NCBI GenBank assembly: GCA_027924585.1
Contig: BSBM01000001.1
Span: 55,632,501-55,696,500, forward strand
Length of the DNA: 64,000 nucleotides
Reading direction: 5' to 3'
Source: Larix kaempferi
Taxonomy: Eukaryota; Streptophyta; Pinopsida; Pinales; Pinaceae
Shown: positions 22,430 to 34,644 of the stretch, piece after piece
How the letters are laid out: each line of letters opens with the position of its first letter
How positions within the stretch are numbered: position 1 is the first letter of the stretch
The notes under the pieces: model-generated
Databases searched by the model: none
Told to the model about the DNA's origin: nothing
The model's input: only the letters and a program-made list of their open reading frames with translations
Position numbers and translations under genes: made by a program

Positions 22430-23395
22430 TTATATATCTTCTAACCTATATTGAATCACAGGTTGATGCAAGAAGATGGAAGCTTGCCATGTCAATGCAT
22501 TGACAAAGTCTCTAACCTCCTCCAAATGGAATAAAACTATTGATAGTGAGATCATTTTCCTAAGATAAAAGAAAATGAAAAACAAAGAAATGTCCTCAGA
22601 TATGATCTTCCTTCTTGTCAACTCATTCATCATAAAATGATAACACAATTTCTTAATTGAAAATTCAAACTTATAACACAATTTCTTAATTGAAAATTGA
22701 AACTTGTCTTATGATTCATTAAAAACATTGAAAATTATGAAGAATATCAACGCCAAAATAGCAGCATGGACTTGCCATCTCCAAGGATTGAATTAGTTGG
22801 ACTTTCATAAAATTCCTCGTCCAAGTGAATGGATCTCAAGTATGTGAACCACACACCATCCTTCCGAAATGAAGTGGCCTAAACCAAACAAAAAAAATCA
22901 AATTAACATATGAAAATTCATTACAAAAGTTCATATGAGTTCATCAAAGCAAATACTCGAATTAGAAATAAATTGGGCACCTTTAATCTCCACGTCCTGT
23001 AATGCTTTCCGCATCACAAGTTATGATATTTCCCATTCGTAAAGTCTCAGTTATCAACTGATAATTATTATGTAGAAATCATGAGATTCTCAGTTAGATT
23101 TTAACACACAATTGATGCGTTAAAACTAAACCTAAGTTGCCATGAAACTTGGGTATGGAGACAATTGAGGGACTCAGACATCACTTTTTGAAAGAAGAGA
23201 CTTGGGTAAGTGGGTACTATATATATATTTAAATTTTAATATTTATAAATTATAATACATATGAAATTTAAATCATTTTCACTATACATATATATTCATG
23301 TATCCAAACCATTATATACAAATATGCAAAGTTTCTCATGTATATAGAAAGGGTGTATACAACTAAAAAAATACCAAGTGCAATCCATATCTGAC
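22430..23395 (-). pseudogene. CYP90-like cytochrome P450, copy A, 3' exons
   Basis: Minus-strand exons at 23057-22981 (ITETLRMGNIIT, ExxR arginine kept, then a 2-base deletion), 22878-22771 (VWFTYLRSIHLDEEFYESP, then a 1-base frameshift before the FNPWRWQ site) and from 22560 (PFGGG*RLCQCID: heme loop with a stop and Gly to Cys, followed in a shifted frame by ASIFLHQ). Intron borders use AG acceptors like those of copy B. I read this as the 3' half of the gene whose 5' exons lie at 35767-37185; the intervening intron carries about 11.5 kb of inserted DNA. It is a pseudogene with several independent lesions. Confidence 0.78.
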
Positions 23396-23405
23396 CCAAA
23401 ATACA

Positions 23406-23566
23406 AGATCCAAATCCTAGGCTCTATCAAGCACCGAGAGGGATCAAATATCGTGAGGTGCAAACCTCTCCTCAAATAGCTCCTTGAGTGCAATACATGA
23501 AAATAGGTTTGCACCTCGGGAGATTTGATCCCTCTCGACGCTTGATAGAGCCTAGGATTTGGATCT
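23406..23566. repeat. Foldback (hairpin) element, 62-nt arms
   Basis: 23406-23467 and 23505-23566 are inverted copies with about five mismatches, separated by a 37-nt loop. Arms begin agatccaaatcctaggctct and end with a ggtgcaaacct end near the loop. The element sits exactly where the P450 intron homology is interrupted. It could be a MITE-like foldback transposon or a hairpin-RNA locus. Confidence 0.93.
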
Positions 23567-24239
23567 AGGATGGTTCCAGTCGTGGGTGGTGACCCAAAAC
23601 TGGAGTTTGATCAGCATTGTAAGGAACATGTTAAGTTGAAAACACAGATAGAATTACGAGGATCAGGGATGATTTTAAGGATCCATACTTATATAAAAAT
23701 GTATAAACCTTGGCGAATCTTACCACTTTGTAAAATGTCAACTATAAAATATTTGGCGATATTTTTCTAAAAATATTTCAATTTCTAAGGATTTTATATA
23801 CTTTATATTGTAATTTGGCGAGTTTTAGAGTGAAAAAATTTTACCCCATCAAAATTGGGCGAAACATGTCTTCAAAAAATGCAAATTGGGGAATCCATTT
23901 TTGGAAAAAACCATGGAAAAATAGGCCATGGGCTAAATTTTTCCCATAAAATTTTCCTTGATGAGGATTATCATAATGTAAGTAATAAGTATTAAGGATT
24001 GAGTAAATTGTTAAACAGGAAAATAGAGACAATAATTTTGTAAGGATTAAATAAATGAAAATATGGTTCACATCGTGATCATTCTCAATCTATCTTCTTC
24101 ATCTTTTCTTATCTTCACACCTTACAGTTTTGACATCTTCTCATATCGATCATATGAGAATATACATTGGACATGTACTTGTATTACATACTTGTATTCC
24201 AACATATGACTCCTGGCAGACACATGACACATTTGAACT
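23567..24239. other. No recognisable gene
   Basis: AT-rich DNA inside the insertion that splits the P450 intron. Degenerate 'attttggcga' phrases occur at 23710-23830. Nothing is recognised. Confidence 0.5.
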
Positions 24240-25165
24240 TCTGCTAATTGATCAATTCGTTCATGAATTTTTTGATGTCTAGTATACATTTCTTTAGATG
24301 GTACCGATATATTATCGTCAATTTCAATCTCCACATCTCGATCATATTAATAATTGGAGCTGCTTGAAATTGGACCATGTCATCAACACGTCGCTCTCTA
24401 ACCGTTACACGTTGAGCATATCCCACAGTTGGTTCTACGGGTATATTGGTTGAATATTGTCTTTGGTGTTCTACATTTTGATTTTTTTGTTGTTCTACAA
24501 ATTGATTTCTTTGTTCTTCCAATTGCTTCAACTTTCTCTCTCAATATGCTCTTTGTCGATCAACGTTTCGTTTTCTTTGTTCTTCTCGTTCTTCTGCTAT
24601 CAATTCGTCTAAATTTATTTTTTCGAGATTATTTTTGTCGATCTGCGTTTTGTTTTCTTCGTTCTTCTCATTCTTCTGTTGTCATTTCGTCCAAATTTAT
24701 TTTTTGATGTAAATTTTGTTGTTCTGCTTTTCATTTCAAGTCTTCTTCTCATTCTTTTGCTATCATTTCATTAGATTTTCTTCCTTGATATGCTTTCTGA
24801 CATTCGACATTCTGTATTTTTTGTTCTTCTCCTATTTGTCTGATAGCATCTTCCACATGCACGTCTTCCATTTCTAGTTCAAACTCTATATAAAAAATGT
24901 CAAGCATTAACATATACACCGAAATTTATGCATCTATGAAATCCACACTGAAAATTATGCAATAATAAAACACCATACACTGAAATCTATGCAAGTATAA
25001 AACTCACTTTACATGATAATGAAATTCAATACCACATAACTTTATCCACATAACTTTTGGTTCTGTGCTATAAACCTTTATCCTTGTTCTTTTGTTATCA
25101 TTTCGTTAGATTTTTTCCTTCATATGCTTTATGATGTTCGACGTTCTGTATTTTTGGTTCTTCTC
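24240..25165 (-). pseudogene. Degenerate Glu/Gln/Arg-rich repeat protein fragment
   Basis: On the minus strand, coding-like sequence of repeated ~30-residue charged units runs across frames: LDELIAEEREEQRKRN, then LKQLEEQRNQFVEQQKN, then the non-repeat end QRVTVRERRVDDMVQF (24360-24430). A unit near 24760-24860 is repeated at 25080-25165, with AT-rich, intron-like DNA between. Several stops (for example near 24540 and 24700) break it. Strong coiled-coil character is obvious. I do not recognise the family; such segments occur near the N-termini of some DNA-transposon proteins, but that link is only a thought. Confidence 0.45.
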
Positions 25166-25270
25166 ATGTTTGTATGATAGCATCTTTCGCATACACTGAA
25201 ATTTATGCATCCATGAAATCTACACTAAAAACTATCCGATGGAAAATTCAATATATTTTCAAAAAAATAA

Positions 25271-25341
25271 GGTGCTCTGGGAGGATCGAACCTTGGACCT
25301 CACTCCCATTATCCCAACACCCTTACCACTATACCGTAGGT
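25271..25341 (-). tRNA. tRNA-like sequence (possible SINE head)
   Basis: On the minus strand there is an A-box-like tatagtggtaagggtg and a perfect-looking B box, ggttcgatcctcc, followed by cagagcacc and then a T run (ttattttttt). This is what an RNA polymerase III transcript of tRNA origin would need. The 5' acceptor half does not pair with the 3' end, so it is not a working tRNA. Confidence 0.4.
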
Positions 25342-25699
25342 AGTTCTTATTATACATAGTAAAGAATTTATATATAAACATGAATAAGATTGCATTTGGC
25401 GAAAATGGGGGAAGGGTGGAACAACAAGGTTTGAATTATATTTTAATTATAATAGGTTAAAATTTAAAAAATTTAAATTATATTTAAATTCTATATGTTA
25501 AAATTTTAAAAAATTAAATTATATTTTAAATTTAATATCTTAAAAATAAAATTATATTATAAATTTAATATGTTAACATATTAAATTTGAAATATGTTAA
25601 ATATTATGATCTCATTGAAATCTTTGTGAAATATTTATAACATTATTAAATTTATGTTAAAAAATAATATAAATTTAACATAATTGGAAAATGTAAATG
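25342..25699. other. Very AT-rich stretch, no gene
   Basis: Repetitive 'aaattaaattatattt' DNA. Nothing coding. Confidence 0.6.
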
Positions 25700-26094
25700 T
25701 TTTCTAAGGAGAATGGTTGGAGAATGGCGAGAAAGGGAGGGAGGTGACACAGGATTTGGGAGGGAGGTTGGGAGGGAGCTCTGCGTGGAAAGAGGTCTGC
25801 GTGGAGGTCTACATGGAGGGAGATGAGGTCTGCGTGGAGGGAGGGGAGGAGGTCTGGATGGAGGGAGTTCCGTGGAGGTATGGGTGGAGGGAGGTATGCG
25901 TGGAGGTCTGCATGGAGGGAGGGGAGGAGGTCTGCGGAGGGAGGTCTGCATGGAGGGGAGGTCTACGGAGGGAGGTCGTGTGGAGGGAAGGCAGCGGATA
26001 TGTAGTGGGAGGGTGCAACGGATATATAGTGGGAGGGTGCAGGCGGCGCAGGAAATGGACAATGGAGAGGTCGCGCAAGAGCTGTGTAATGTCC
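25700..26094. repeat. GGAGGTCTGCGTGGAGG minisatellite, left part
   Basis: Short purine-rich units (ggaggtctgcRtggaggga) repeat irregularly, interrupted at 26095 by the chromovirus and continuing at 34415. Long open frames on both strands here (PPS-, GGR-rich) are repeat artefacts. Confidence 0.85.
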
Positions 26095-27855
26095 CTTTTT
26101 TTAATTTTTTTATTAAAATGCCCAAATTTTAACTTTTTCTCCAATTTCGACCTTTGACAAATTTTGATGTCTAGGTCTCCAAATTGATCCAAATGCTCCC
26201 AAATATTTTGTGAGGGTGTATGGTTGATATTAAGACTTGAATATGAGGTTTAGGGATGATTTATGACCCTCCAAATACTTTTGAAAACTTTTTTAAGATT
26301 CTGGACAAAGTATGGAATTTAACTAGCAATTTGGGGATCAAATCCCCCTAGGGTAAGTACTGAAAATGGCTATCCAAATGCCTCCAAAACCATTTGAAAT
26401 TCAGAACAGAGGTAGGGGATGTCTAAGGGACATTAATAAGGTCTCATATGCACCATTAATAAGTATTTAAATCTGTTCTAAGCTTCTCCAAAACAATAGC
26501 AAAAATCCCTAATTCGACCCTTGGGGAAATGGCACCAAATCTCTTCCAAATGCAAATAAACTGAGCAAAATGACTTCAAATACTTAAGTCTTGAACATGA
26601 AACTTGTAAAATTCATCAATGGATATCCATTCATCATAAATATATCTTAGAAACATTATTTCATTCAAAATCATCAACATTACAATGGCATACATCAATG
26701 TAGTGGGGAAATGGCCATAGTTTGCTCATTAATCATCATTTTCACATACAACCACTTGGTATTTCAACCTGATACTTTTGAAGATGAAGAAAAGAGTATA
26801 TTAATCTTATTACAATCAGAAATAGATCATTAGAAGCTCTCCCAAGGATTACAAGAGCTCACCAAAAATGCCCTCCCTCAAGGAGCAAGAATATGCCATC
26901 AAAACTGGAAATGGTTGAGGGAAAGTGATGCACTAGAATAAACCACGAGCTTCCCTGTAGCTTACACCTGAAAATACAAACTCCATTAAAGCTCCATTAA
27001 AGACCTGAGTGTCCTCTCCAAACACCAACTTGGATGGGAATCTTTCACCCTCGAAATTGGCTAAGGCAAGAAACTAGTCATCCACTAGCTCTCTTTTCAC
27101 AAATGCAATTTTTCTCAAATCATCAAAAGCTATTCTCATGCTTGATTTATACATTTTATAACCAACATTTTTCTCCTATGGTTCGAATTCCTCCCATTAG
27201 CTTCTAGAGATTTCCACTTAGGACACATTCCACATTTGACACTTGTCTCCCTAGTTCCCAACCTTCCATCTTCTCCCAATTTGAGTAGGGACCTCTTTGG
27301 CTTCTCCAACTACCATGAGAGCCCTATTGGAGCCTATTTTTGGGGTTGACATGTCATAATGGTCATATTTCAAAAGTTAGATCTGAAATTTGTCATAGAT
27401 GTCATAGATGCTTCATCATTGTTGTCATATGGGCTAGGGAATCTACCCAAGTGTCCACAAGCTTCCAATTTGACTCTTCCTCTTCCATGGAGGTTACCAT
27501 TCCATCCCAATTCGACCTAAGATGCTCAATGCCATGTGTATGACTTACCAACTCACACAATAATGTTTTCCTTCTCATGGATTCAAAATCGCAAGAGAGA
27601 TATGCCATGTGGCAGTGAGAAATCAAGCTAGTGTGGGTCCCACATCCTCCATATGTCTTCAAAACCATTTGCCACCTAGATTTTACCTTGAATTTATTTA
27701 GTCAACCTCTTTATTAAATACTTGAACTATTATAATGTATAAACATTATTCATTTTCTCCCTTATTACAATTCCAAATGTACCCATTCAACCTAGGGAAC
27801 TGGTAGGATTGATGGGATTGTCCTGCTATGCAATTATTTGAATGGGGACATTACA
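26095..27855 (-). repeat. Chromovirus 3' LTR
   Basis: Highly similar along its length to 32644-34414, with perfect short inverted ends TGTAATGTCC / GGACATTACA. Open frames in it (for example on the minus strand at 27402-27668) recur in the other LTR and are not genes. Confidence 0.95.
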
Positions 27856-27870
27856 GTCCTCCCCACCCAA
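27856..27870 (-). promoter_or_regulatory. Chromovirus polypurine tract
   Basis: On the minus strand gggtggggaggac directly precedes the LTR start TGTAATGTCC. Confidence 0.85.
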
Positions 27871-30798
27871 GATTGATTGTCCTCATGCAATTTCATATTT
27901 GGATGCTACAAAATCTTCTCCTCTTCCCATGTGGCATCTTCATTTGGTAATTCCTTCCATTGCACTAAATATTCTTTGATAATTCTACTCCTCAACCTCC
28001 TTTTCCGTGTCTTGAAAATATTTTCCGGAACAAGTGTGAGCTGACCTTCATCATCCAAAGGAGGACGTATTTTTTAAGTGATAATTTTCTGACAAAGAAC
28101 CTTCTTGAGACAAGAAACATGAAATACATTATGGATTTTACTCCCTTCCGGAAGTTCTAATTCATATGCTACTTCTCCAACCTTCTGAACTACCTTGCAT
28201 GGCCCATAGTAACTTGGTTTTAGCTTTTCTGCTCCGTTCTTTTTGAGAGATGTTTGTTTATATGGATGCAACCTCAAATATACTAAATCATTAACCTGAA
28301 AGTTCCTTTCTTCTCTATGTCTATCATCATATTGTTTTTGTTGGTTTTGAGCAACCTACAAATTGTCTTTCAAAAGCTTTAAAATATCTTGGCTCTCTTC
28401 CATTCAATCTTTAGCCTTTGGGGCTCTACTATCACCAAAGATAATTTCAACAAATGTAAGTGCATAATAACCATATAATTCTTTGAAAGGAGACATCCCT
28501 ATTGACATATGATAAATGGTGTTGTAGCAAAACTCACGCAAGTGTAGCCATTTTTTCCATGCTTTTTGTTGCTCTCCCAAATAGTTTCTTAGGTACCCTT
28601 CCAACCATTTATTAACCCTCTTTGTTTGTCCATCAGTTTGTGGATGATAGCTATTACTTGGATTCAATTGAGTTCCCACCAATCTAAAAAGTTCTTGCAA
28701 AAAAACACCCAAGAATCTACTATCTCTATCAATAACAATGCTCTTGGGGAGCCCATGCAATCTAAAGATTTATTTGAAACAAATATCAGCCACTTGTGTA
28801 GCACTAAAAGATGATGTAACAACAAAGAAATGAGCAAATTTTCTCAACCTATCCACTACAACATATATGCAATCCTTACCCAAAGAATTGGGCAAATTGG
28901 TGATGAAGTCCATTGAGATATTGTCCCATTTTTATTCCATAATGGGCAATGGTTGCAATAGGCCAGCTGGGCATGTAAGTTCTGATTTGTTTTGCTGACA
29001 TAATTTACATTCATTCACATATTTCTAAACATCTTCCTTCATCCCCTTCCAAAAAAATATTTGCCTCAATTTCCTATAAGTTTTGAAGATCCCCGGATGG
29101 CCAGGTAGTGGGGAATCATGTGCTTCTTGCAAAATTTTGTACTTGAGTTTTGAGTCTTGAACCAAATAAATTATGCCCTTATAATATATCAGCCCATTCA
29201 AAATCCTGTAGTTATCATCCCCTTTGATTTCATCCAACACATCACAAGCAAATTTGTCTTTGGCATATTCAACTAGTAGCATGTTTTTCCAATCTTTGGC
29301 AATGTCCATGAGAGAAAAAGAAGGTCTTCTAGATAAAACATCTGCTACTATATTATTCTTTCTTTTGAAATATTCAATATCAAAATCATAAGCTTGAATC
29401 TTGCTTACCCACTTTTGTTTCCTTTCATTTAGATCTTTCTGGGTGAGAAAGTGTCTTAGACTATTGTGGTCAGTTTTCACCACAAACTTGTTGCCCACCA
29501 AGTATTGTCTGAATTTGGCCAATGCATGCATAATGGCCAGCATTTCTTTGTCATAGATGGAGTAAAGTTTTTCATGAGGCTACAATTTTTTTTATCTCAA
29601 AGGATATGGGGTGTTGGCCTTGCTTTAGGACAATCCATATTCCTCCACCTGAAGCATCACATTCCACAACAAAAGGTTTAGTAAAATCAGGAAGTGCAAG
29701 TATGGGAAAACTACTCATTACCTCTTTCATTTTTTGGAAGGCCTTTTCAGCCTCTTCATCCCACTTGAAAGCATCCTTTTTAGTCAAATCAGTGAGTGGA
29801 GAAGTCAACTTGGAGAACCCTTTAACAAATTTTTGTAATAAGTGCATAGCCCAATGAAGCCTCTCAATTCGGTAATATGTTTTGGTGATGGCCATTCTAA
29901 GATAGCCCTGATTTTTTTGATGTGTACCTTCACTCCTTCTTGACCAATAATGTGCCCAAAATACAGTAGTTCTTTCATCCCAAATTCACATTTTGATAAC
30001 TTAGCAAATAAGGACTCTTCTTGCAAAATTTTTAACACAATCTCTAATTGCTGCAAATGCTCTTCCCATGTTTTACTGTAAATGAGAATGTCATCAAAGA
30101 AAAAACAAAAAAAACCTTCTTAGTTGCTTGCAAAAGATCCTATTTATGCATGCTTGAAATGTGGCTGGAGCATTAGTTAACCCAAAAGGCATGACAAGAA
30201 ATTCAAAGTGGCCACAATGACATCGAAAAGCAGTCTTTTGCACATCTTCATCTTTCATTTGAATTTGATGATATCTTGATCTAAGGTCAATTTTGGAGAA
30301 TTATTTGGCCCCATGTAGCTCATCCATGAGCTCATCAATCCTAGGAATAGGATACCTATTCTTGATAGTATTTTTGTTCAAGGCTCTAAAGTCTATACAC
30401 ATTCTCAATGTTCCATCTTTTTTCTTCACTGTCACTACTGAAGAAGCATAAGGGATAGAGTTTGGTCTAATGAGACCCAACTCTAGGAGTTCTTGGATGG
30501 ATTTTTCAATCTCATCTCTGAAATTTTTAGGATGTCTATAAGGTGGTATTTGAATGGGTGAAGTACCCTCTTCCAAAACAATCCTGTGCTCAACCCCCCT
30601 ATCTGGTGGTCTACCATGTGGAAGATCTCTAAAAACTTTTTCATATTTTTGTAAGAGTCTCTCTATCTCCTTTGGGTATTCAACAACCTTTATGTTTGGA
30701 TTGGGAGATGTAATATGACATTCAACAACCCATTCTATGTCCCCATGCATCAATATAGATCTCATACTATTGCAAGTCACTACTTGATTTGGATAAGT
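27871..30798 (-). pseudogene. Chromovirus RT-RNase H-integrase-chromodomain
   Basis: Order on the minus strand. [22 protein letters not shown] near 30370, then [11 protein letters not shown] near 30080. RNase H: FVVECDASGGGIW near 29660 and TDHNSLRHFLTQKDL near 29440. Integrase: zinc-binding H..H start near 29090 (LPGHPG), DDE-core pieces IVIDRDSRF near 28730 and NSYHPQTDGQT near 28640, and a C-terminal GPCKVVQKVGEVAYELELPE near 28180. A chromodomain-like end follows (YLVQWKELPNEDATWEEEK, 27975-27919). The frame shifts near 30300, returns near 29850 and shifts again near 29560, with several stops (for example about 28072). Gag and RT share one frame. A Ty3/gypsy chromovirus is certain; the clade is not resolved. 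Confidence 0.93.
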
Positions 30799-32613
30799 GT
30801 GCTACCCTCTCACAACCCTTAGTACTCCTTTTGAATCTTGGAATTTCATTTCAAGAATTTGATAATTTACTGTATGCTCTCCTATAGAATACAACCATTG
30901 CACTCCCAAAACCACATTAGTATCAGCAACATCAACCACATAAAAACTATCAACAAAAGTATAGTTACCTACGGTGACTTGTAGCTTTGGCACCCATGTT
31001 TTGCACTGCATTGTGTTGTGACCGGGAATGACAACTGTGAAGCCATCGAATGGATCAAAAGGTATCTTCCTTTTCTCCACCATCTTTGCATCAATGAAGT
31101 TGTGTGTGGCTCCTCCATCTACCAAAACTAAAGCTCTTTTTCCTAGTACCACACCCTTGCATCTGATAGTGTGATAGCGAGGTATAGCTGAAAATAATGC
31201 CATTCTTGCTTTGTCAGGTGAAGGATGATTTTTTTCTTTCCTTTCCTCTTCTACTACTATCTCATATGCCTCCTCTTGATCTGAAATATGTCCATCTTCA
31301 TCCATGCCCCCATCATATTCATCATTATTAGAAAATACTTCGATGTATTGAGGTTTTCCTTTAGTATAGTTGTGCCCCGGTGTCCATGGTTGAAAGCATG
31401 TGAAGCACAATTTATTTTTTCGAAGTTCATCCCTGTTTAGTCCTTTTTTATTCTTTTCAAATGAATCTCTTTTCCAAGGTTTCTTATCATATGCATCTCT
31501 TTGCCAAGGTTTCTTTTCAAATTTGAAGTTAGGCTTGGGAGGAAATCTTGCTCTAGGAAGCACATTTTGGAGATCCCTAGTCAAGCTCATTGCATATTTT
31601 AATGTAGTTGGCTTGTGTGATTTGACCAAACCTTCTAAGGGTTCATCCAAACCTTCAGTGAACAGAAATACCAACCTTCCCATAGAAACATCATCCACCT
31701 TCACTGATAATTTTTGAAAGTCCATCATATAATCAATAGGAGTCCCAGTTTGCTTCAATTGAGCTAGTTCCTTGAAAGGCAATTCTAGATCTTTTTGGTC
31801 AAATATCTCTAGTACCCTATCGACAAATTCCCCATATGTTTTAACCTGATCATGACCCAAGGTTTTCATTCCATGAAACCACCATTCATTGGTATCTCCT
31901 TCCAAGTGAAAAATGGCCATTTTTAATGCATCCTCCTCCACCATAGGATCCAGCTGAAAATATACATCTAGTTTTTGCACCCAAGTGTTAGCAAAATTTT
32001 GAGAGGAACCATCAAAAGTAGGAAGTGACATTTTACCAATAGCACAATTTAATTATTTGTTTTGGGTTAGATCCTTATTGTGCTCCTTCCTTTTCAATTT
32101 ATTTACAGCAGTAAAGTACTGATCAAAGGGTAGACTTCTCTTACAATCTTCACTCAAATCATTCCATTCGTTTGCCATTGTAGTAAGATCCACTTGAATG
32201 TCAGGCTCTTATTTGGGAATAAGAAATTTAGGTGCAGTAGACCTTGTTGTGCTCTGAAATTCATTTTCTATATTATGGGGTCCTATGCTTGAGAAAATAT
32301 GCTCTCCCATAGGCTTCTTTTCCTCACCATGAGAACTGCTACTGCCTCCTAGTACTCCCTTAAGGCTTACTATTTGACTAGTCATTTGACTAGCAATTAA
32401 TTCGAATCCCTTCATCATATTTTTGTTCATGTCTTCAAAGAAAGGTCTTAGGGTTGAAATAATTTCTCCCTTACGTTATGTTGTTTCATCCTCCTCCCTA
32501 CCCATGGTTTTTACAAAAGACTCTTCTTCTCCTATTGTTTCTTCTTCAACACCACCTTCAACTTTTGGTTCTAAGGGTTGTGGTATATTTTTTTTACTTA
32601 TTTTTAATACCAT
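30799..32613 (-). pseudogene. Chromovirus gag-protease
   Basis: One frame from ATG at 32613 to a TAG at 30799, with earlier stops near 32478, 32207 and 32057. The capsid domain starts near 32030 (LPTFDGSSQNFANTWVQKL) and includes FHLEGDTNEWWF. A zinc knuckle-like CFTCFQPWTPGHNYTKGK near 31400 has its last ligand lost. Protease: LVDGGATHNFID near 31100 (DGG in place of DSG) and DTNVVLGVQWL near 30915. After the TAG the same frame goes on into RT, so the TAG may have been the gag-pol boundary or just decay. The ATG lies only about 18 nt from the primer site, usual for this group. Confidence 0.93.
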
Positions 32614-32630
32614 CAGGTGCTAAGACCATT

Positions 32631-32642
32631 CTCTGATATCAC
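32631..32642 (-). promoter_or_regulatory. Chromovirus primer-binding site
   Basis: On the minus strand TGATATCAGAGA follows the 5' LTR after one base, a variant of the initiator-Met tRNA complement TGGTATCAGAGC. Confidence 0.75.
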
Positions 32643-32643
32643 T

Positions 32644-34414
32644 TGTAATGTCCATTTTTAAAATTTTTATTAAAATGCCCAAATTTTCACTTTTTCCCCA
32701 ATTTCGACCTTTGACTAGTTTTGATGTCTAGGTCTCCAAATTGATCCAAATGCTCCCAAATATTCTGTGAGGGTGTATGAATGATATTAAGACTCGAATA
32801 TGAGTTTCAAGGATGATTTATTACCCTCCAAATACTTTTGCAAACTTTTTTAAGATTCTGGACAAAGTATGGAATTTAACTAGCAATTTGGGGATCATAT
32901 CCCCCTAGGGTAAGTACTCAAAATGGCTCTCCAAATGCCTCCAAAACTATTCGAAATTCAGAATAGAGGTAGGAGATGTCTGAGGGACATTAATAAGGTC
33001 TCATATGCACCATTAATCAGTATTTAAATCTATTCTAACCTTCTCCCAAACAACAACAAAAATCCGTAAATCGACCCTTGGGGAAATGGCACCAAATCTC
33101 TTCCAAATGCAAATAAACTAAGCAAAATGACTTCAAATACTTAAGTTCTGAACATGAAACTTGTAACATTCATCAATGGCTTTCCATTCATCATAAATAT
33201 ATCAGAGAAACATTATTTCATTCAAAATCATCAACATTACAATGGCATACATCAATGTAGTGGGGAAATGGTCATAGTTTTCTCATGAATCGTCATTTTT
33301 ACATACAACCACTTGGTATTTCGACCTGATCCTTTCTGAATATGAATATAATAGTATATTAAGCTTATTACAATCATAAATGGATCATTATAATCTCTCC
33401 CAAGGAGTACAAGAGCTCACCAAAAACGCCCTCCCTTAAGGAGCAAGAATATGCTATCAAAACTGGAAGTGATTGAGGGAAAGTGATGCACTAGAAGAAA
33501 CCACAAGATTCCCTATAACTTACACCTACAAATACAAAATACATTAAATATCCATGAAAGACCTGATTGGCCTCTCCAAACACCAACTTGGATGGGAATC
33601 TTTCACCCTCAAAATTGGCTAAGGCAAGAAACTAGTCATCCACTAGCTCTCTCTTCACAAATGCAATTTTTATCAAATCATCAAAAGCTATTCTCATGCT
33701 TGATTTCTACATTTTATAACCAACATTAGTCTCCTATGGTTCAAATTCCTCCCACTAGCTTCTAGAGATTTCCACTTAGGACATATTCCACATTTGCCAC
33801 TTGTCTCCCTAGTTCGCAACCTTCCATCTTCTCCCAATTCGAGTAGGGACCTCTTTTGCTTCTCCAACTCCCATGAGCGCCTTCTTGGAGCCTATTTTTG
33901 GGGCTGACATGTCATAATGGTCAGATGTCAGAAGTCAGATCTGAAATTTGTCATAGATGTCATAGATGCTTCATCATTGTTGTCATAGGGGCTAGGGAAT
34001 CTAGCCCAAGCATCCACAAGCTTCCAATTTGACTCTTCCTCTTCCATGGAAGTTACCATTCCATCCAAATTTGACGTAAGATGCTCAATTCCATGTGTAT
34101 GACTTACCAACTCACCCAATAACGTTTTCCTTCTCATGGATTCGAAATGGCCAGAGAGATATGCCATGTGGCAGTGAGAAATCAAGGTAGTGTGGGTCCC
34201 ACATCCTCCATATGTCATCAAAACCATTTTCCACCTAGAGTTTACCTTGAATTTATTTATTCAACCTATTTATAAAATACTTGAACTATTATAATGTATA
34301 AACATTATTCATTTGCTCCCTTATTATAATTCCAAATGTACCCATTCAACCTAGAGAATTGGTAGGATTGATGGGATTGTCGTGCTACACAATTATTTGA
34401 ATGGGGACATTACA
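32644..34414 (-). repeat. Chromovirus 5' LTR
   Basis: 1771 bp, partner of 26095-27855, differing by scattered substitutions and small indels. The first bases on + are tgtaatgtcc, the last ggggacattaca. Confidence 0.95.
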
Positions 34415-34640
34415 AGATGGGAGGGATGTCTGCGGAGGAGATGTATAACGGCGAGGTTGGGAGGTAGGTCATGTAGGAGCTAGGAGGGAGGTCTGCGGAG
34501 GAGCAGGAGAATGGCGATGTTGGGAGGGAGGTCGCGCAGGAGCTGGGAGGGAGGTCTGCGGAGGAGTTGGAGAATGGTGAGGCACATGCTATTCATTAAA
34601 ACAAAAAAAATAATGGCATGGAGCTAGAGCTGGAGCTGGA
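34415..34640. repeat. Minisatellite, right part
   Basis: 'gggagggaggtctgcggagga' and 'gaggtcgcgcaggagctggg' units continue the array of 25700-26094 after the chromovirus. It ends in 'gagctagagctggagctgga' at 34621. Confidence 0.85.
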
Positions 34641-34644
34641 GAAT

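Larger units (their letters stand above)
26095..34414 (-). mobile_element. Ty3/gypsy chromovirus, full length, minus strand
   Basis: 8.3 kb element with LTRs 26095-27855 (1761 bp) and 32644-34414 (1771 bp), TGTAATGTCC...GGGGACATTACA ends, primer site, gag-protease, RT-RNase H, integrase and a C-terminal chromodomain, then a polypurine tract. Flanks are agctg (26090-26094) and agatg (34415-34419), a 5-bp target duplication with one difference, and both sides are the same minisatellite, showing a clean insertion. Chromodomains in this group direct integration to heterochromatin. Stops and frameshifts make it non-autonomous now. Confidence 0.95.

Noticed and set aside
25652-26192. Overlapping Pro/Ser-rich and Gly/Arg-rich open frames on both strands
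   Set aside because: They are translations of the GGAGGTCTGC minisatellite in different frames.
27402-27668. 88-codon minus-strand frame, repeated at 33928-34227
   Set aside because: It lies in the two chromovirus LTRs; conservation reflects LTR duplication, not a gene.
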